64,000 nt of DNA, taken from Liquidambar formosana. Taxonomy: Eukaryota > Streptophyta > Magnoliopsida > Saxifragales > Altingiaceae. This document shows positions 22,481 to 34,709 of the stretch, piece after piece. Every line of letters begins with the position of its first letter. Position 1 is the first letter of the stretch. A program made the position numbers and the translations under genes. Location: NCBI GenBank assembly GCA_039720395.1, contig CM077826.1, positions 38,654,790-38,718,789 on the forward strand, in the 5' to 3' direction. Under the pieces are notes generated by a model, which saw nothing but the letters and a program-made list of their open reading frames with translations, searched no databases and was not told the origin of the DNA.

Positions 22481-23253
22481 TACGATTAACAAAGATTATG
22501 TTACCATATTATTGTTTCCCACCATCTGAAAGACCCATAATTAAAAGTCTTAAACCAAACTATTATACTACTAACTGGTAGTAGCAGACAAATTTACTCG
22601 TACAAATTATGCAAACCAGTCAAAATAGCAACCTGCTTATGTCATCCTTTCCTTTGAAACCAAATAGGGGCTATCATTCAGCAATTTTGAGAAGGGGACA
22701 CAAATACCACTTGAAATCTGACAACACGTATACAAAGAATCCCTTCTGCTTTCGAAATTTGACACATATACAAAGTATCCCTTATATAGTTATATGCTTT
22801 TTAGCTTCTACAAGAACACTGCATCTTCAAGTTTGATTCTATATAAATTAGAAATGCAAATTTTTGTTTGCGGAGAGCTTTTACAAGCCTATTTTCTAGG
22901 AACGAACAATAGAAATTCTAGAGCCTTATTACCAGACCAATTGTAGCAACTGCCATGAAAACATAGAAAAGAAATAACAATCAACAACCCAATAAACACA
23001 ATACAGAATATATACATATATGTGTGTACATCGTTAAAGAAGGTGACCCATTATAATGGAAAAAATCCATTAGATGATCTCAAAATTGCTGGGGGAAAAA
23101 ATACGAATGACCAAAGCCATGATGGAGTTCTGTGATCGTGTTTATAGTGAGAAGAGGAAGAACAGGGTGTGCATAGTGTTATGTACAACAAAAAGGTATT
23201 TTGAGCTATATATACATCTAACAAAAAGTGATTTGAGATGTTAAGTGTGATCA
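22481..23253. other. No gene recognised
   Basis: AT-rich sequence between the unidentified coding-like remnant and the last exon of the RPA-like remnant. It would contain the 3' untranslated region of the latter if that is expressed. Open frames up to about 75 codons carry no domain. Confidence 0.4.
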
Positions 23254-24828
23254 TCAAAGTATCTCTTGGGATGAGTTGAAAAAGTTTTTCTCTATATCAT
23301 CGATCAGGGGCATTTTTTGTGACTCTTTAGCTATTGAAGTTTCTTCAGTGGAAGTATGAATGGCTTTTAGGCGGTTCTCTTGATGTTCCTCTGGTGAAGA
23401 TTTAAGGTTCTTGTCTTCATTACTTGTTGCTGGTTCTATAAATAGATGCTCAATTAGCTTTGCATGATAAATGATGTACCTCTTTGGCATGCTCTCGTCA
23501 CACCAATTCTCCAAGGAGTGTATCTTCAGAAGGTATTGTTTTTGAACTGCTGGGTTGAAGGTCTCCAAAGTGCCTTGAAGATTTTGAGAGTCCTGATTCG
23601 GATGTTGGTGTATATGGCCATTGATTAGTTCAAATATATACAGTTGAGTTTTTAAATATCAAGAAAAAATGTATGGATAGTAGGAGATGTTAATAAATAA
23701 ATCTAGTAGTAATTCATATGTTAAGATTAGAATAGTAGGGAATAAGATGAGAATATACATTATCTGTGAAGTCAAATAACTGAGTTGCTGTGCATGAGAA
23801 GATACTTTCAGCGATATCATCAAAGACATTAGCTGTTATAATGCCTATGGGATCAGTGACCTCAACTTTTATATTGCATCTAAGAAATGAAGAAATCATT
23901 AGAGCTGAAAAGATATGCGATGAAGTAGTATGAAGTAAAAATTGAAGAGCTGGTATTGTTTGGATTTAGTTGAATGTGAGTGGATCAATACCTTGGTGTA
24001 CAAATAACTGTTTTGTTGGGACAATGGTTACAGATAAAGCTCTTTCTGAGTTCAGCAGTACTGAATCTTTTACAGTTACATGATTTTACCAGAATGGTTG
24101 AGTGAGTCAGTGACCTGTGTCATTGCCTTTCCCCAGAATGTTGTCTGTGGCAGTCGTATTTAGTTTAAGATTAGAGGAAAATTAAGAGGACAAAATTGTG
24201 TTCTCCTTTATGATTAGAATTGTGAAGCGAAGTCCCACATCGCTTGGGAGTTGATGTAATGTGCAATATATAAGTGGAAGGGTACCCTTACCTCAACAGC
24301 TAGCTTTTGGGGTGAGTTCTACCCAAACATTCTAACACGGTATCAGAGCAGGCTCCCAAGGATGGGTAGGGTGCGTGTCCCTGGCCTGCACGTGGTAGGT
24401 GCTGCCGAGTGAGCATGCTGGGCGTGAGGGAGGGTGTGAAGCGAAGTCCCACATCGCTTGGGAGTTGATGTAATGTGCAATATATAAGTGGAAGGGTACC
24501 CTCACCTCAACAGCTAGCTTTTGGGGTGAGTTCTACCCAAACATTCTAACAAGAATTACTTACATTGGGAAGCATAAGTATTGCACTGTTGAGAGGCTTA
24601 ACAGATGTGATGATGTTGGTTCCTTTGTTGTTGCTGCGGAGAAGAAATCTTTTGGGTGAATATCTGTATTCAGTTCTTTCTGATGCTCAGAGTACCTGAT
24701 ATAAATTAGCAGTTTTGATATTATGTTCATAAATTTTTTTTAGACATATGTGGATGTAGTCCTTATGTTTGGTTTACCAGCTTTGAAGTTCTTTAATCTC
24801 CGGGATATCTGGCGAAATAAGAATTGCA
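23254..24828 (-). pseudogene. Replication protein A large-subunit-like gene, 3' five exons
   Basis: RPA1-type proteins bind single-stranded DNA through OB folds. Five minus-strand exons can be spliced: about 24778-24828, 24564-24695, 23992-24114, 23759-23879 and 23254-23592. All inferred introns are GT-AG (one donor is GTAAGT), and the exon phases 2, 2, 2, 0 agree at every junction with no stop until 23254. The first contains ISPDIPEIKELQSWY, like the conserved INPDVPEA...W segment of RPA1. The third has CxC...CxxC cysteines (CNCK, CNHC) of the C-terminal zinc ribbon. The fourth reads VEVTDPIGIITANVF, an OB-fold strand pair. The gene's 5' part is absent: from 25134 leftover sequence gives way to a nested Copia block. 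It could be a truncated nuclear gene or a Helitron-type RPA relative; no helicase is present. Family call by motif recall. Confidence 0.6.
24221..24551. mobile_element. TRIM (terminal-repeat retrotransposon in miniature)
   Basis: Two 117-bp terminal repeats, 24221-24337 and 24435-24551, begin TGTGAAGCGAAGTCCC and end ACATTCTAACA. They differ at one position as read (CCCTTACC versus CCCTCACC). The first is followed at once by CGGTATCAGAGCA, a primer-binding-type site, and the second is preceded by a purine-rich GGGAGGG tract. The element is flanked by perfect AGAAT duplications (24216-24220 and 24552-24556). It is 331 bp with no coding capacity, so it must be mobilised in trans. It lies in an intron of the RPA-like remnant. 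LTR near-identity implies a recent insertion. Confidence 0.9.
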
Positions 24829-25133
24829 CTTGACACTTAAGTAGAGAGTGACCAACTTGAAATAAAATCCATGGAGCTGGTTAGGTGGATTCAAAGTATC
24901 TGAAATATGCAGCTACCATGAAAGAATATAGTGTTGAAGGTTATGATTTATCATTATATGCGGCAACAATTACCCATAATGCTGCAATTGTAGGGTGATT
25001 GTGAAGATGTTGGCTTAGTATAGAGCATTCATTCCTGGTAAATTGGCCACAGAAAGTTATGATTATTGGTCATAATCTGTTCAAGTATTTGAGTAATGTG
25101 GAATGAGATATTAGTGAAAAAAGTGTAAGGAAT
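24829..25133. other. Sequence between the RPA-like exons and the Copia nest
   Basis: Probably intron or further upstream sequence of the RPA-like gene, since the first recognised exon begins near 24828. No further exon could be assigned with confidence. The sequence ends at AAAAG (25129-25133), the left copy of the target-site duplication of the solo LTR. Confidence 0.4.
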
Positions 25134-25688
25134 TGATGTAGTAAAACTACGATGCGGAACATAATGAATAACAAAAATTTTATTGAATTCCTTAAAGCCC
25201 ATGAATCTGATTGTAGTTCATTACAAAACTAAAACCCTAACTACATGAAGATGGTAATTATTTATAAGAGGTCCTTAAGACGAATGATTGAAGAACAGTT
25301 GAGCAGCACAAGTGTCTTGCCTCTACAATATCCAGACCAATCAAAAACCTTCAATTGTTCTTCATTTTTTCCTTAGGATTTGATAGAACAGAAGAAGAAA
25401 AAGAGAGAGAGAGACCAATGGCCAAGGGAGATTGAGTGAGTTGTGTGTGTGCTAGCAAGTGCTTGCTTGCTTGTTTGCTTTTATAGAACTCACTAAAGGG
25501 AGGGCCGGCCATGGGAAATCTCACTCCTTGTGTGTTTATGAAATTTTTCCCAAATTGCATATTTACCCTAGTAACTTCCATCTAATGTAAGTGTGGCCCA
25601 AAAAAAACAATTCCAAATACACTCATACCTCTTCTCTCACAACTTAAAGTCCCACTTGGCTTATGGGTATGTGACCTATTGGATTCAC

Positions 25689-27364
25689 TGTTAGGATTAT
25701 GCCCTAGAGCCAATTATAGAGATGATTGTTTAGGGATTAAGAACAATCATTTGATTTTATTTATGTATGTCACATTTATTATTGATTTAATAAAAGGGCT
25801 TATTCAATTATGTTTATATGCATCATTTATATTTACATAATATGTCCATGGAGTTAGAGTTGAGAATATGAAATTACAAAGGGTTGTAATTTTGAGACTA
25901 TAAATATATCTCTGTACTAAACTCTTAAAACATTCCTAATTGAAGGTTCATTATGATGGACAGTAATGAACCATAGGACTAGCACTTGTTAAATTGACTC
26001 TATAGGAGGAAAGCTAGTCTCAAGCTATTTATGTGGAGAAACTACAACCAACAAGTGGGTGCCTATTATAAGAATAGGTACACTGAATGTGACCAAAGAT
26101 ATGAGATAAACTGAATGGAGTTTTAACCAGCCTGTCAATCAGTTTCTCATTGTTATAGTGGTACAAGTAATCCTTAGACCCGAAACACCATAGTTGTTTT
26201 ATGCATATAGCTTTAGAAGTTTGATAACACTAAGTGCAGATCCTTTTAGGGGTTTGCAAGGGTTTTCATTGGCCCTACTACTATGTGTATGAAGGCATGT
26301 GAGTCATCAACAAGGAATCCATCACTCTCAGGAAAAAGAGAGAGAATGTTTTATATATCATTAAGTGATATAACTTATTAAATCCATGGGCCCATAGTAG
26401 AATGAATATGGAAAAGAGTTTCCATAAGTTCATTATTGAGTTGATATTCATGAATGAGTATATAGTAATTAAACTAGGGCCTGACAGACTTCCATATCCT
26501 ATTAGTTCAATTGGAGACATTGTGTGGATGGAATGATGTAATTGTAACCTATAAACTATAACAGAAGGGTTCTTTGTAAGATAATTATTCACCTCATTAA
26601 GGACCACACCATAAGCCATATGCTAGGTGTTACTCATAGTTAGTAGAAGCCCTAATTGATATAAATGAGTTATAATCAATTAGGGAATTGGAAAGAGTTC
26701 CAATTAGACCCTTAATGGAAAGAGTTCCATTGTGCACACCTTGTGCTATACCTACTATTTGATGATGTGAACCCAATGGGTCACACACTGATCATGCTAA
26801 GAGAGCTATAAAGTCTATTAGAGAAAGGGCATAAGTGAATAAAAGAAGAGTTTTTAAGGGCTAAGCTTGTATAGGATACAAACTAGAGAGATTATTGTGT
26901 AATTAAGAGTAATTACACAAAACCTATTAAGGATTGGAATCCCCCCTAGGGCCGGCCCTATTAGTGGCTTTAAATAGCCTTGTTATGATGTGATGACATC
27001 ACCACAATTACACTTGAGACTTCCCAAGGGCTGGCCGAAATTTGCATAAGCCTCTTCTCTCTCTCTTCTCTTCTCCACGTCTAGCAACAATAAGGAAAAA
27101 GGAAGGAAAGACTTGAAGCTCTAGCTAAGTGTGGATACCGTTGGAGACAGTACACTTGAACTATTCATTCTCTACTGTCCGGATTCAAAAATTGGAGCAA
27201 AAAGGAGAAGACAAATCAAATTGTAAGTAATTCTATCCTCTTCTAGTTAGGGTTTTGTTTATGTTTAAGCATAATTGGATTCATGGGTTAAGGAATCGAT
27301 TAGGAAAAGTTTTGTTTATCAATTCATTCCGCACTTTGTTTTCCTTCTAGTTTGATTTCCAACA
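25689..27364 (+). mobile_element. Copia family B, 5' LTR (1676 bp)
   Basis: Starts TGTTAGGATTATGCCC and ends GATTTCCAACA. It is preceded by TTCAC (25684-25688), matching TTCAC after the 3' LTR (37429-37433). It is related to, but clearly diverged from, the family A LTR into which it inserted. It carries an uninterrupted version (CCTAC, 26751-26755) of the site where the 3' LTR holds a Gypsy solo LTR. Confidence 0.93.
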
Positions 27365-27365
27365 G

Positions 27366-27381
27366 TGGTATCAAAGCCATG
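27366..27381 (+). other. tRNA primer-binding site, Copia family B
   Basis: TGGTATCAAAGCCATG starts two bases after the 5' LTR and is close to the complement of the initiator-Met tRNA 3' end used by plant Copia elements. Confidence 0.85.
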
Positions 27382-30300
27382 ATTATGCTTAATACAAACT
27401 GCATATGGGCTGGTTTTTATGTTAAAATTGATTGCTTAATGAATTAGAATTCATGTTCATGCATTGAAGCTTGGTTTTCTCTTCATGGCCGAACCTAGGG
27501 TTTTGAACCCTAGGCTGTTTTTCTTTCTTCTCATCTTCTAATTCTCTTATAATAATTCTGGAAAATTTTGAGAAGCATATGATGTAACTAGAAGAAGAAG
27601 AAACTAGAGTTTCTTCTATGGAGGCCGAACATAGGGTTTGGAACCCTCGGTTGCTCTCTTTTATGTTTTGTTTTAATTTGATTCATTAGTTGTCATGGGA
27701 TGATTGCCAATTAATTCATGTAAGTGTGTTATGTGAATTACATGTGTATGTGGATGCGTAGGAATCAAAACAAATCAAAAAGTTTAGGAAGAACACCAAG
27801 GAGGCCAAACCTGGGGTTGAAGAACCCTAGGGTTCTTGCTACTGTTTTGATCAGTAACTTCTGTAAAATTGATGTAAAATCATAATAGGATCATGATATA
27901 TAATGTATAGATCATGTTCTTTAATTTTCAAAAGAGTTTTGATGCATAAAGAATCAAAAAGGTTTGATTTCTTGAAAAACACAGCAGGCTGTTTTTCTAC
28001 AGAAAAGTCATCAATGGAGTTTTGTTCATAACTTGAGCTAGGGAACTCCAAATTGCATGAAACCACTTGCATTAGTTTCCTAAGACATGTAGGATACTAG
28101 GAAAAATAATTTAGTAGCCTAACAATGTCATCTTGCTGGGTTTTGAAGCAATTTACGAACTGTTACAGTAGGCTGATTTTTCTGGGCAGATTCTTGGTAA
28201 AAGAATTGTTTAGATCAATTGGGGATTATTTGATCATCCAATCCTCTTCTATCAGCTTAGTAATTCATGTAGGGACATGATACAAAAGCTGCATTGGATG
28301 GAGGATTCAATTTAATGGTGTTTTGATCGTGTTTGTGACCTTGGAGGTCGTCCCATGGTGGCGCCAGCAAGGGTTCTTGAAACCCTAATTAATTTTGAGC
28401 AAGACAGCCCTATAGATCATCCCACACATGTCCAATGGGCTTGGCCCACACCCTAGCATGAGTCCCCTTGGCTGGCCATGGCCTCCCATGGCCTAGCCAA
28501 GCCATGGCAGCCTTGCCCAGCCAAGGCAGCCCCATGGTAGTGGTGGCAGCCTAAGGGTTTTCTTAAGAAACCCTAATCTCCATTAATGATGTAACCTAAT
28601 TCATTAATTGCATTAATTAAAACCCTAATGAACTATTAATTACCTTAATTAAAGAGTTAATGATTGGTCATTAAATGACCAATCATGGTTATTAATAATT
28701 AGGGTATAATTAAGTGCATTTATGATGTCCAAGGTTTAGGGTTTGGGAAAGCCTAATTTGCATTAATTAAACTCTTATTCTATTAATGCATTAATTAATG
28801 ACTAAACCTAGTAATTAATATGACTAACCTAGGGTTAAATGATTGGTCATTAATGACCAATCATGATCATTAAAGGTTTAGTAATTAATCATTGGCATTT
28901 AATAGGTTTAAGGTTTAGGGTTTTAGAAACCCTAATTGGTGTAATTAATTAAGTGTAATTAATATCCTAGGTGGCATTAATTAAACCCTAATCCTAATCA
29001 TTAATTCCGTATAAACCTAGGGTTTAAATGATTGGTCATTAAATGATCAATCATGGGGCATTTTAATGCTTAGGGTTGCATTTAGGGTTTAGAGTTAATG
29101 TACTTAGGGTTTTAGGTTTTAGAAAACCCTAATGCACTAATTAATTAATGAATTGATTTTATTTAATTCTGAAATTGATTATTTAATTAATGTTGATTAA
29201 TTTTATAATGTTTTAAATGGTTTAAAACACAATTTAGGATTAAATTAAAATCCAGAATTTTTAATTAAATGAAATTGTTTTGTTTAATTAAAGAAACCCT
29301 AAACTTGATATTAGAGTTTAATTAGGGGACTTTAATTGTTTCAATTGATTTGATTAATTGAAACTAAATATCTTAAATGTTAAGACTTAATTATATTCTG
29401 GAAATTATGCATATCCTAATGAAATTATGACACATTAATGAGATTAATGAAAATCAATCAATAGAGTTACCATAATGCCCATATGTTTTATTGCTTGTAG
29501 TTCTTAGTTACTTTATGCAATGTGATTGTATGTTTGTGGTTGGATGATGATTATGAACTATACTCCTTTAAAACCAATTGTGATTAGCCGTCTTATGAAT
29601 GGGTTGTATTATTTTTCAAGAGTTGTAATTTATTTTTGGTGATGTATTATTTATTTGGGGCTTGCATGCCACCTTCTCTCTCTCTCTCTATCATTCTCTA
29701 ATGTACCCCACATCCCTTTATGTATCCCTTTCTTTAAATTATGTAAATGTTATGTAATTGAGAGCGCACTAAGGAACATGGTGGACCCAAAGGAGCATGG
29801 TGGAGCCCAACAAGCCTATGGTGGAGACCATTAAGCCAATGGAGGAGATTGAAAGACTTGAAAGCTTAGAGAAGATTTTCAAGAGAGCATGCGTGTTTCA
29901 AATGAATTATTTTACGATCACCTACACCCACCTTAGACCTTGGATTCAATCAATTGGCTTGGATTTAATCTTCTTAAAGTCCATAATCATCATAGTGAGA
30001 GTTTTAATTTATGAGATGAATTGTGATAACTCCAAATCCAAATATCGTTATATGTCACCTTAAAGGGACTAATATCGATAAGTGGATTATATATAATGCT
30101 GTTATATTTAATTTATACGCATGAGATGTATGTTAAACTAGTTAATTTGATGAGACCCTTAAAACCCTCTCTTTTAATATTAAGTTGGAAATGGAGAATA
30201 CATTAGGGAATGGATTCTTCATTGCCTTCTATCATTATAGGATCATCTAACGTCCCTTAATGTGGGTACTTGGCTGCAGACATGTAGGAGCTACCCATAT

Positions 30301-30744
30301 TAAAGACATTACTTGAAACTATCATATATGAGATATCATGGGGTGTCTAAACTAGTATATACTAAGAAACTAACATGTGAGGTATATGTTTGGCGAAGCA
30401 TACCTATGTGAATGATGGGCTTAACTTAACTAGGGATGTATTCTAAGAAACTAACATGTGAGGAGTACGTACCCTAGAAGCAAAACGATTGGAACTTGCT
30501 TATGAAGCAATAGACAAAGAGTTGTCTTCTTATTATGGGTTAAAAGCCAAGAAACTAACATGTGAAGCTTCTAGGTCACAGTGAGACCCCAATCCCCATT
30601 AAGAATGAGATTCCCGAATTCCATTAAAGGGTGTATGGAATTTGATAAAATAGTGGGAGGTACCATATGATTAAAGACCCAATCATTATGGATGAAAAAT
30701 GAAATCTAATTCTCTATTTTATTTTCTATATATAGTTTATTGAA
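27382..30744 (+). repeat. Long untranslated leader of Copia B with repeated palindromes
   Basis: A 3.4-kb non-coding leader separates the primer-binding site from gag. Between about 28560 and 29150 it is built of degenerate units about 180-190 bp long, rich in AAACCCTAA/TTAGGGTTT and TTAATTAA. Each unit carries an inverted repeat ATGATTGGTCATT...AATGACCAATCAT at 28660-28686, 28839-28864 and 29028-29054 (the third with one mismatch). The direct GGAGCATGGTGGA-type repeats near 29776-29812 recur in the inverted leader near 59190-59240. Open frames here are short and undistinguished. Confidence 0.7.
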
Positions 30745-31618
30745 ATGGCTCACCTCAACCCGTTATCCAAAATATTGGACACCAACCATTTGACTAGACC
30801 AAATTATCTTGATTGGCTACGGAATTTGAAAAATTGTTTTAACTTCCGAAAAGATTACCTACACACTTGATGGCCCACTTCCTGAGGCTCCAATTGAGGC
30901 TGCAACTTAGCAGGAGAAAGACACTTATCAAAAGCACATGGACGATGACTTAAAGGCAAGATGCTATATGATGGCATCCTTAAGCCCTGAGCTTCAGAAG
31001 CAACATGAGTCCATGAGGAGTGCTCCCGACATCTTTCTCCACTTACAAGAGTTGTATGGGGAGCAAAGTAGAAGCGCTAAATATAATATTGTCAAGGATC
31101 TATTCAAGGCAAGGATGAATGAGGATTCATCCGTGACGGATCACACCTTGAAGATGATCAACCATATCGAGCAGTTTGAGAAGCTTGATGTGATCATTGA
31201 AGCCGATATGTGTTCAGACATTATTCTGCGGTCCCTTCCTGATTCATTTGAGCCGTTCATTATGAATTTTTATATGAACAAGCTTGATCCCACTCTCCCT
31301 GAGCTACACAATCTGCTCAAGATGACCGAGGAAACAATGAAGAAGGGGAAAGGTTCTTTGCTCACATTTAATGGAGCTTCTACTTCCAAGTCTAAACCCA
31401 AGCCCAAGGGCAAGGGCACAAGCAAGGGTAAGAGTACCCAAGGGAAGAAGAAAAAGAACTTAAAGCCGAAGGGAGGCGTCAAGAAAGGTAATACCGACAA
31501 AGCCAAAGGAACCAGTTTTCACTGCAACAAGGATGGGCACTGGAAACATAACTACCGGGAGTATCTGGATACTCTAAAGAACCGACCTTTGGAAGGTATG
31601 GATCATGCTCTAAACTAA
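30745..31618 (+). pseudogene. Copia gag remnant (UBN2-type, zinc knuckle damaged)
   Basis: Starts MAHLNPLSKILDTNHL at 30745, a typical Copia gag opening (LNG/LNPLS...W). It runs through ARCYMMASLSPELQ and a UBN2-like helical region to a Lys-rich tail ending at 31618. It encoded the capsid and nucleocapsid. A frameshift near 30850-30865 and a TAG near 30907 separate the first 35 or so codons from the 226-codon open part beginning at 30938. The CCHC knuckle reads SFHCNKDGHWKHNY, so its first and last Cys ligands are Ser and Tyr. It cannot encode a functional Gag. Confidence 0.85.
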
Positions 31619-31635
31619 ATGTTAGTTCTGCTTCC

Positions 31636-33640
31636 ACTTGGGTACTTAATTCTGATGTGAGTTCACATCCATGCAGGATCTAGTGGGAAATAGAAGGCTG
31701 AGTAGAGGCGGAATAACCCTACAAGTGGAGAATGGAGCAAGTGTTGTTGCATTATCTGTGGGGCTTGCTGCTTGACTCTGCCTGATGGAGTAGTTTAGAA
31801 TTAGTTGGCTATCTTTACATTCCAGAAGTTATTAGAAACATTATTTCTATTTCAGTTTTATCAAAACAAGGTTTTAGTTTAATTTTAATAAATGTTTTTT
31901 AATGAAGAGTTCATTACCTTTGGAGTTTATGTGGATGGCCTTTATTTTCTAAACTTTATTGCAAATATGGATTGCATAGAGCATGATGGTTCTAAATTAA
32001 ATGCTAATAAACCCAAGAGAACAAGAGATGAGGTTTCTCTTACTTTATAACCTTTACCAATGTTCATTCAAGGTATGGGTACATGTACTTAAAGAAGTAC
32101 AATCTAAAGCATTTGAAAGGTTCAAAGAATTCAAATATGAAGTAGAGAAACAAACTGGTAAAAGTATTAAAGCTCTTCAATTAGATCGAGGAAGCGAATA
32201 TTTAACCGGGGATTTTTCAGATCAACTTGTTCAAGTAGGAATTCTATCACAATAGACACCTCTTAGAACACCACAACTTAATGGTGTGTCAGAAAGGAGG
32301 AAAATGACCTTATTGGATATGGTCCGATCCATGATAAGTTACACCAACCTAATATTATCCTTTTAAGTATATGCCCTAGAAACTGCCGAGTACCTGTGAA
32401 ACAGAGTCCAAACCAAGACTATCTCTTAGAACCCATATGAGATATGAAAAGGGAAAGCACCAAGCCTTAAACATGTTAAGGTATGGGGTTGCACTGCATG
32501 TATAAAGACACGTGATGCAACTAAATTGGAATCAAGATAAGTTAAATGTAGGTTTATGGATTATCCCAAGGAGGGTTTAGGATATTATGTCTATTATCCT
32601 GATGAACAAAAGGTGTTTGTTAGTAAGTTTGCAATCTTTTTTGAAAAAGAGTTTATTCAAGAATGAGGTAATAACAGGAAAATAAAACTCAAAGAGTTGT
32701 CTGATGAGACACAAACCGACAATGATTCAACCCATGTCCCTGTTGAGACAAAACCCATTATTGTACCATGAGTGTACAAAAGGGTTAGTGGGAGTGCGAT
32801 CACATTTATGGTCCTATATGTGTATGACATTCTACTTATTAGGAATAATGTAGAGACGTTGTCAAAAGTGAAAGATTGACTTTCACAGAATTTCTCCATG
32901 AAAGATTTGGGAAAAACATCATATATTCTGGGAATAAAGGTCTATAGAGATAGATCTTAATGGATGCTAGGTCTCTCCTAATCGATGTACATAGACAAGA
33001 TTTTGAAAAGGTTCAAAATGCATGATTCGAAGAGGAGGTCTAGTTCCTATCAGACATGGAATCAAGCTGTCTAACACTACAAGACCGGATATCAATTTTG
33101 CTGTAAATGTTACAAGTAGATATCAGGCAGACCAAGTAAGAAACACAGGGAAGCAGTCAAGGCTATCCTTAAGTACTTGAGAAGAACTAAAGGACCTATG
33201 CCTTGTCTATGGAGAAAGAAACTTGGAAATGGTTGGTAAAACGGACTCAGATTTTCAATCTGACGATGATAATAGGAGATCAATATCGAGGTATGTTCTC
33301 ACCTTAAATAGTGGAGCTGTAAATCAGATCGCATTGCTGCATGTTTAGATGAAGAAGTTCTTTACTGAACTAAGAGTGGTTCCTAACATTAAGAAGCCTA
33401 TATCATTGTTTTGTGACAACAACGGAGCTATTACTCAAGCCAAGTAACCACGGTCTCATCAAAAGTCCAAACTTTAAGCGGCGATTCCAAGTTATTAGAG
33501 AGATCATTGGAATAGATGACATATACATATAGAAGATTAATACAATAGAGAATGTAGAAGACCCCTTCACTAAAGCTCTGACCCAAGTGTAGTTGGATCA
33601 CCATCGACAGGAAATGGGTATGAGATACATGGTGGATTGG
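31636..33640 (+). pseudogene. Copia pol remnant (PR, IN, RT, RNase H pieces)
   Basis: Fragments appear in the Copia order protease, integrase, reverse transcriptase, RNase H. A protease-like piece (31636-31790) has WVLNSD in place of a WxxDSG-type site. An integrase core piece (about 32040-32340) includes LQLDRGSEYL and NGVSERRKMTLLDMVRSM. A short RT piece (about 32780-32960) has YVYD at the YVDD position. An RNase H piece (about 33230-33640) includes TDSDFQSDDDN and EDPFTKAL. Stops and frameshifts separate every block, and most of RT is missing. The element is dead. Confidence 0.85.
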
Positions 33641-33648
33641 CTATAGTG

Positions 33649-33660
33649 CAAGTGGGAGAT
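33649..33660 (+). other. Polypurine tract of Copia B
   Basis: CAAGTGGGAGAT lies immediately before the 3' LTR start at 33661. AAGTGGGAGA is the usual polypurine primer of this type of plant Copia element. Confidence 0.85.
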
Positions 33661-34709
33661 TGTTAGGATTATGCCCTAGAGCCAATCATAGAGCTGATTG
33701 TTTAGGGATTAGGAACAATCATTTGATTTCATTTATGTATATCACATTTATTATTGATTTAATAAAAGGGCTTATTCAATTTGTTTATATGCATCATTTA
33801 TATTTACATAATATATTTATGGAGTTAGAGTTGAGAATATGAAATTACAAAGGGTTGTAAGTTTGAGACTGTAAATATATCTCTGTACTAAACTCCTAAA
33901 ACATTTCTAGTTGAAGGTTTGTTATAATGGATAGTAATGAACCATAGGACTAACACTTGTTAGGTTGATTCTATAGGAGGATAGCTAGTCTCAAGCTATT
34001 TGTGTGGAGAAACTACAACCAACAAGTGGGTGCCTATTATAAGAATAGGTACACTAAATATGACCTAAGATATGAGATAAACTGAATGGAGCTTTAACCT
34101 GCTTGTCAATCAATTTATCATTGTTATAGTGGTACGAGTAATCCTTAGACTTGAGACACCATAGTTGTTTTATGCATATAGCTTTAGAAGTTTGATAACA
34201 CTAAGTGTAGATCCTTCTAGGGGTCTGCAAGGGTGTTCATTGGCCTTACTGCTATGTGTGTAAAGGCATGTGAGTGATCAACAAGGAATCCATCACTCTG
34301 AAGAAAAAGAGAGAGAATGTTTCATATATCATTTAGTGATATAACTCATTAAATCCATGGGCCCATGGTAAAATGAATATAGAAAAGAGTTTCCATAAGT
34401 TCATTATTGAGTTGATATTCATGAATGAGTATAAAGTAATTGAACTAGGGACTTGACGGACTTCCATGTCCTATTAGTTCAATTGGAGACATTGTGTGGA
34501 TGGAAGGATGTAATTATAACCTATAAACTATAACAGAAGGGTTCACTTCATTAAGGACCACACCATGGACCATATGCTAGGTGTCACTCATGGTTAGTAG
34601 AAGCCCTAATTGATATAAATAAGTTATAATCAATTAGGGAATTGGAAAGAATTCCAATTAAACCCTTAATGGAAAGAGTTCCATTGTGCACACCTTGTGC
34701 TATACCAAC

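Noticed and set aside
24338..24350. tRNA-like sequence or tRNA gene
   Set aside because: The GGTATCAGAGC string is a retroelement primer-binding site; no cloverleaf could be formed around it.
28560..29054. CRISPR-like array (regularly spaced palindromes)
   Set aside because: Plant nuclear context, spacing near 185 bp, no unique spacers, and all repeats sit inside a Copia leader.
28560..29150. Interstitial telomeric repeat
   Set aside because: TTAGGG-like words are irregular, mixed with TTAATTAA, and confined to Copia leaders; there is no TTTAGGG array.
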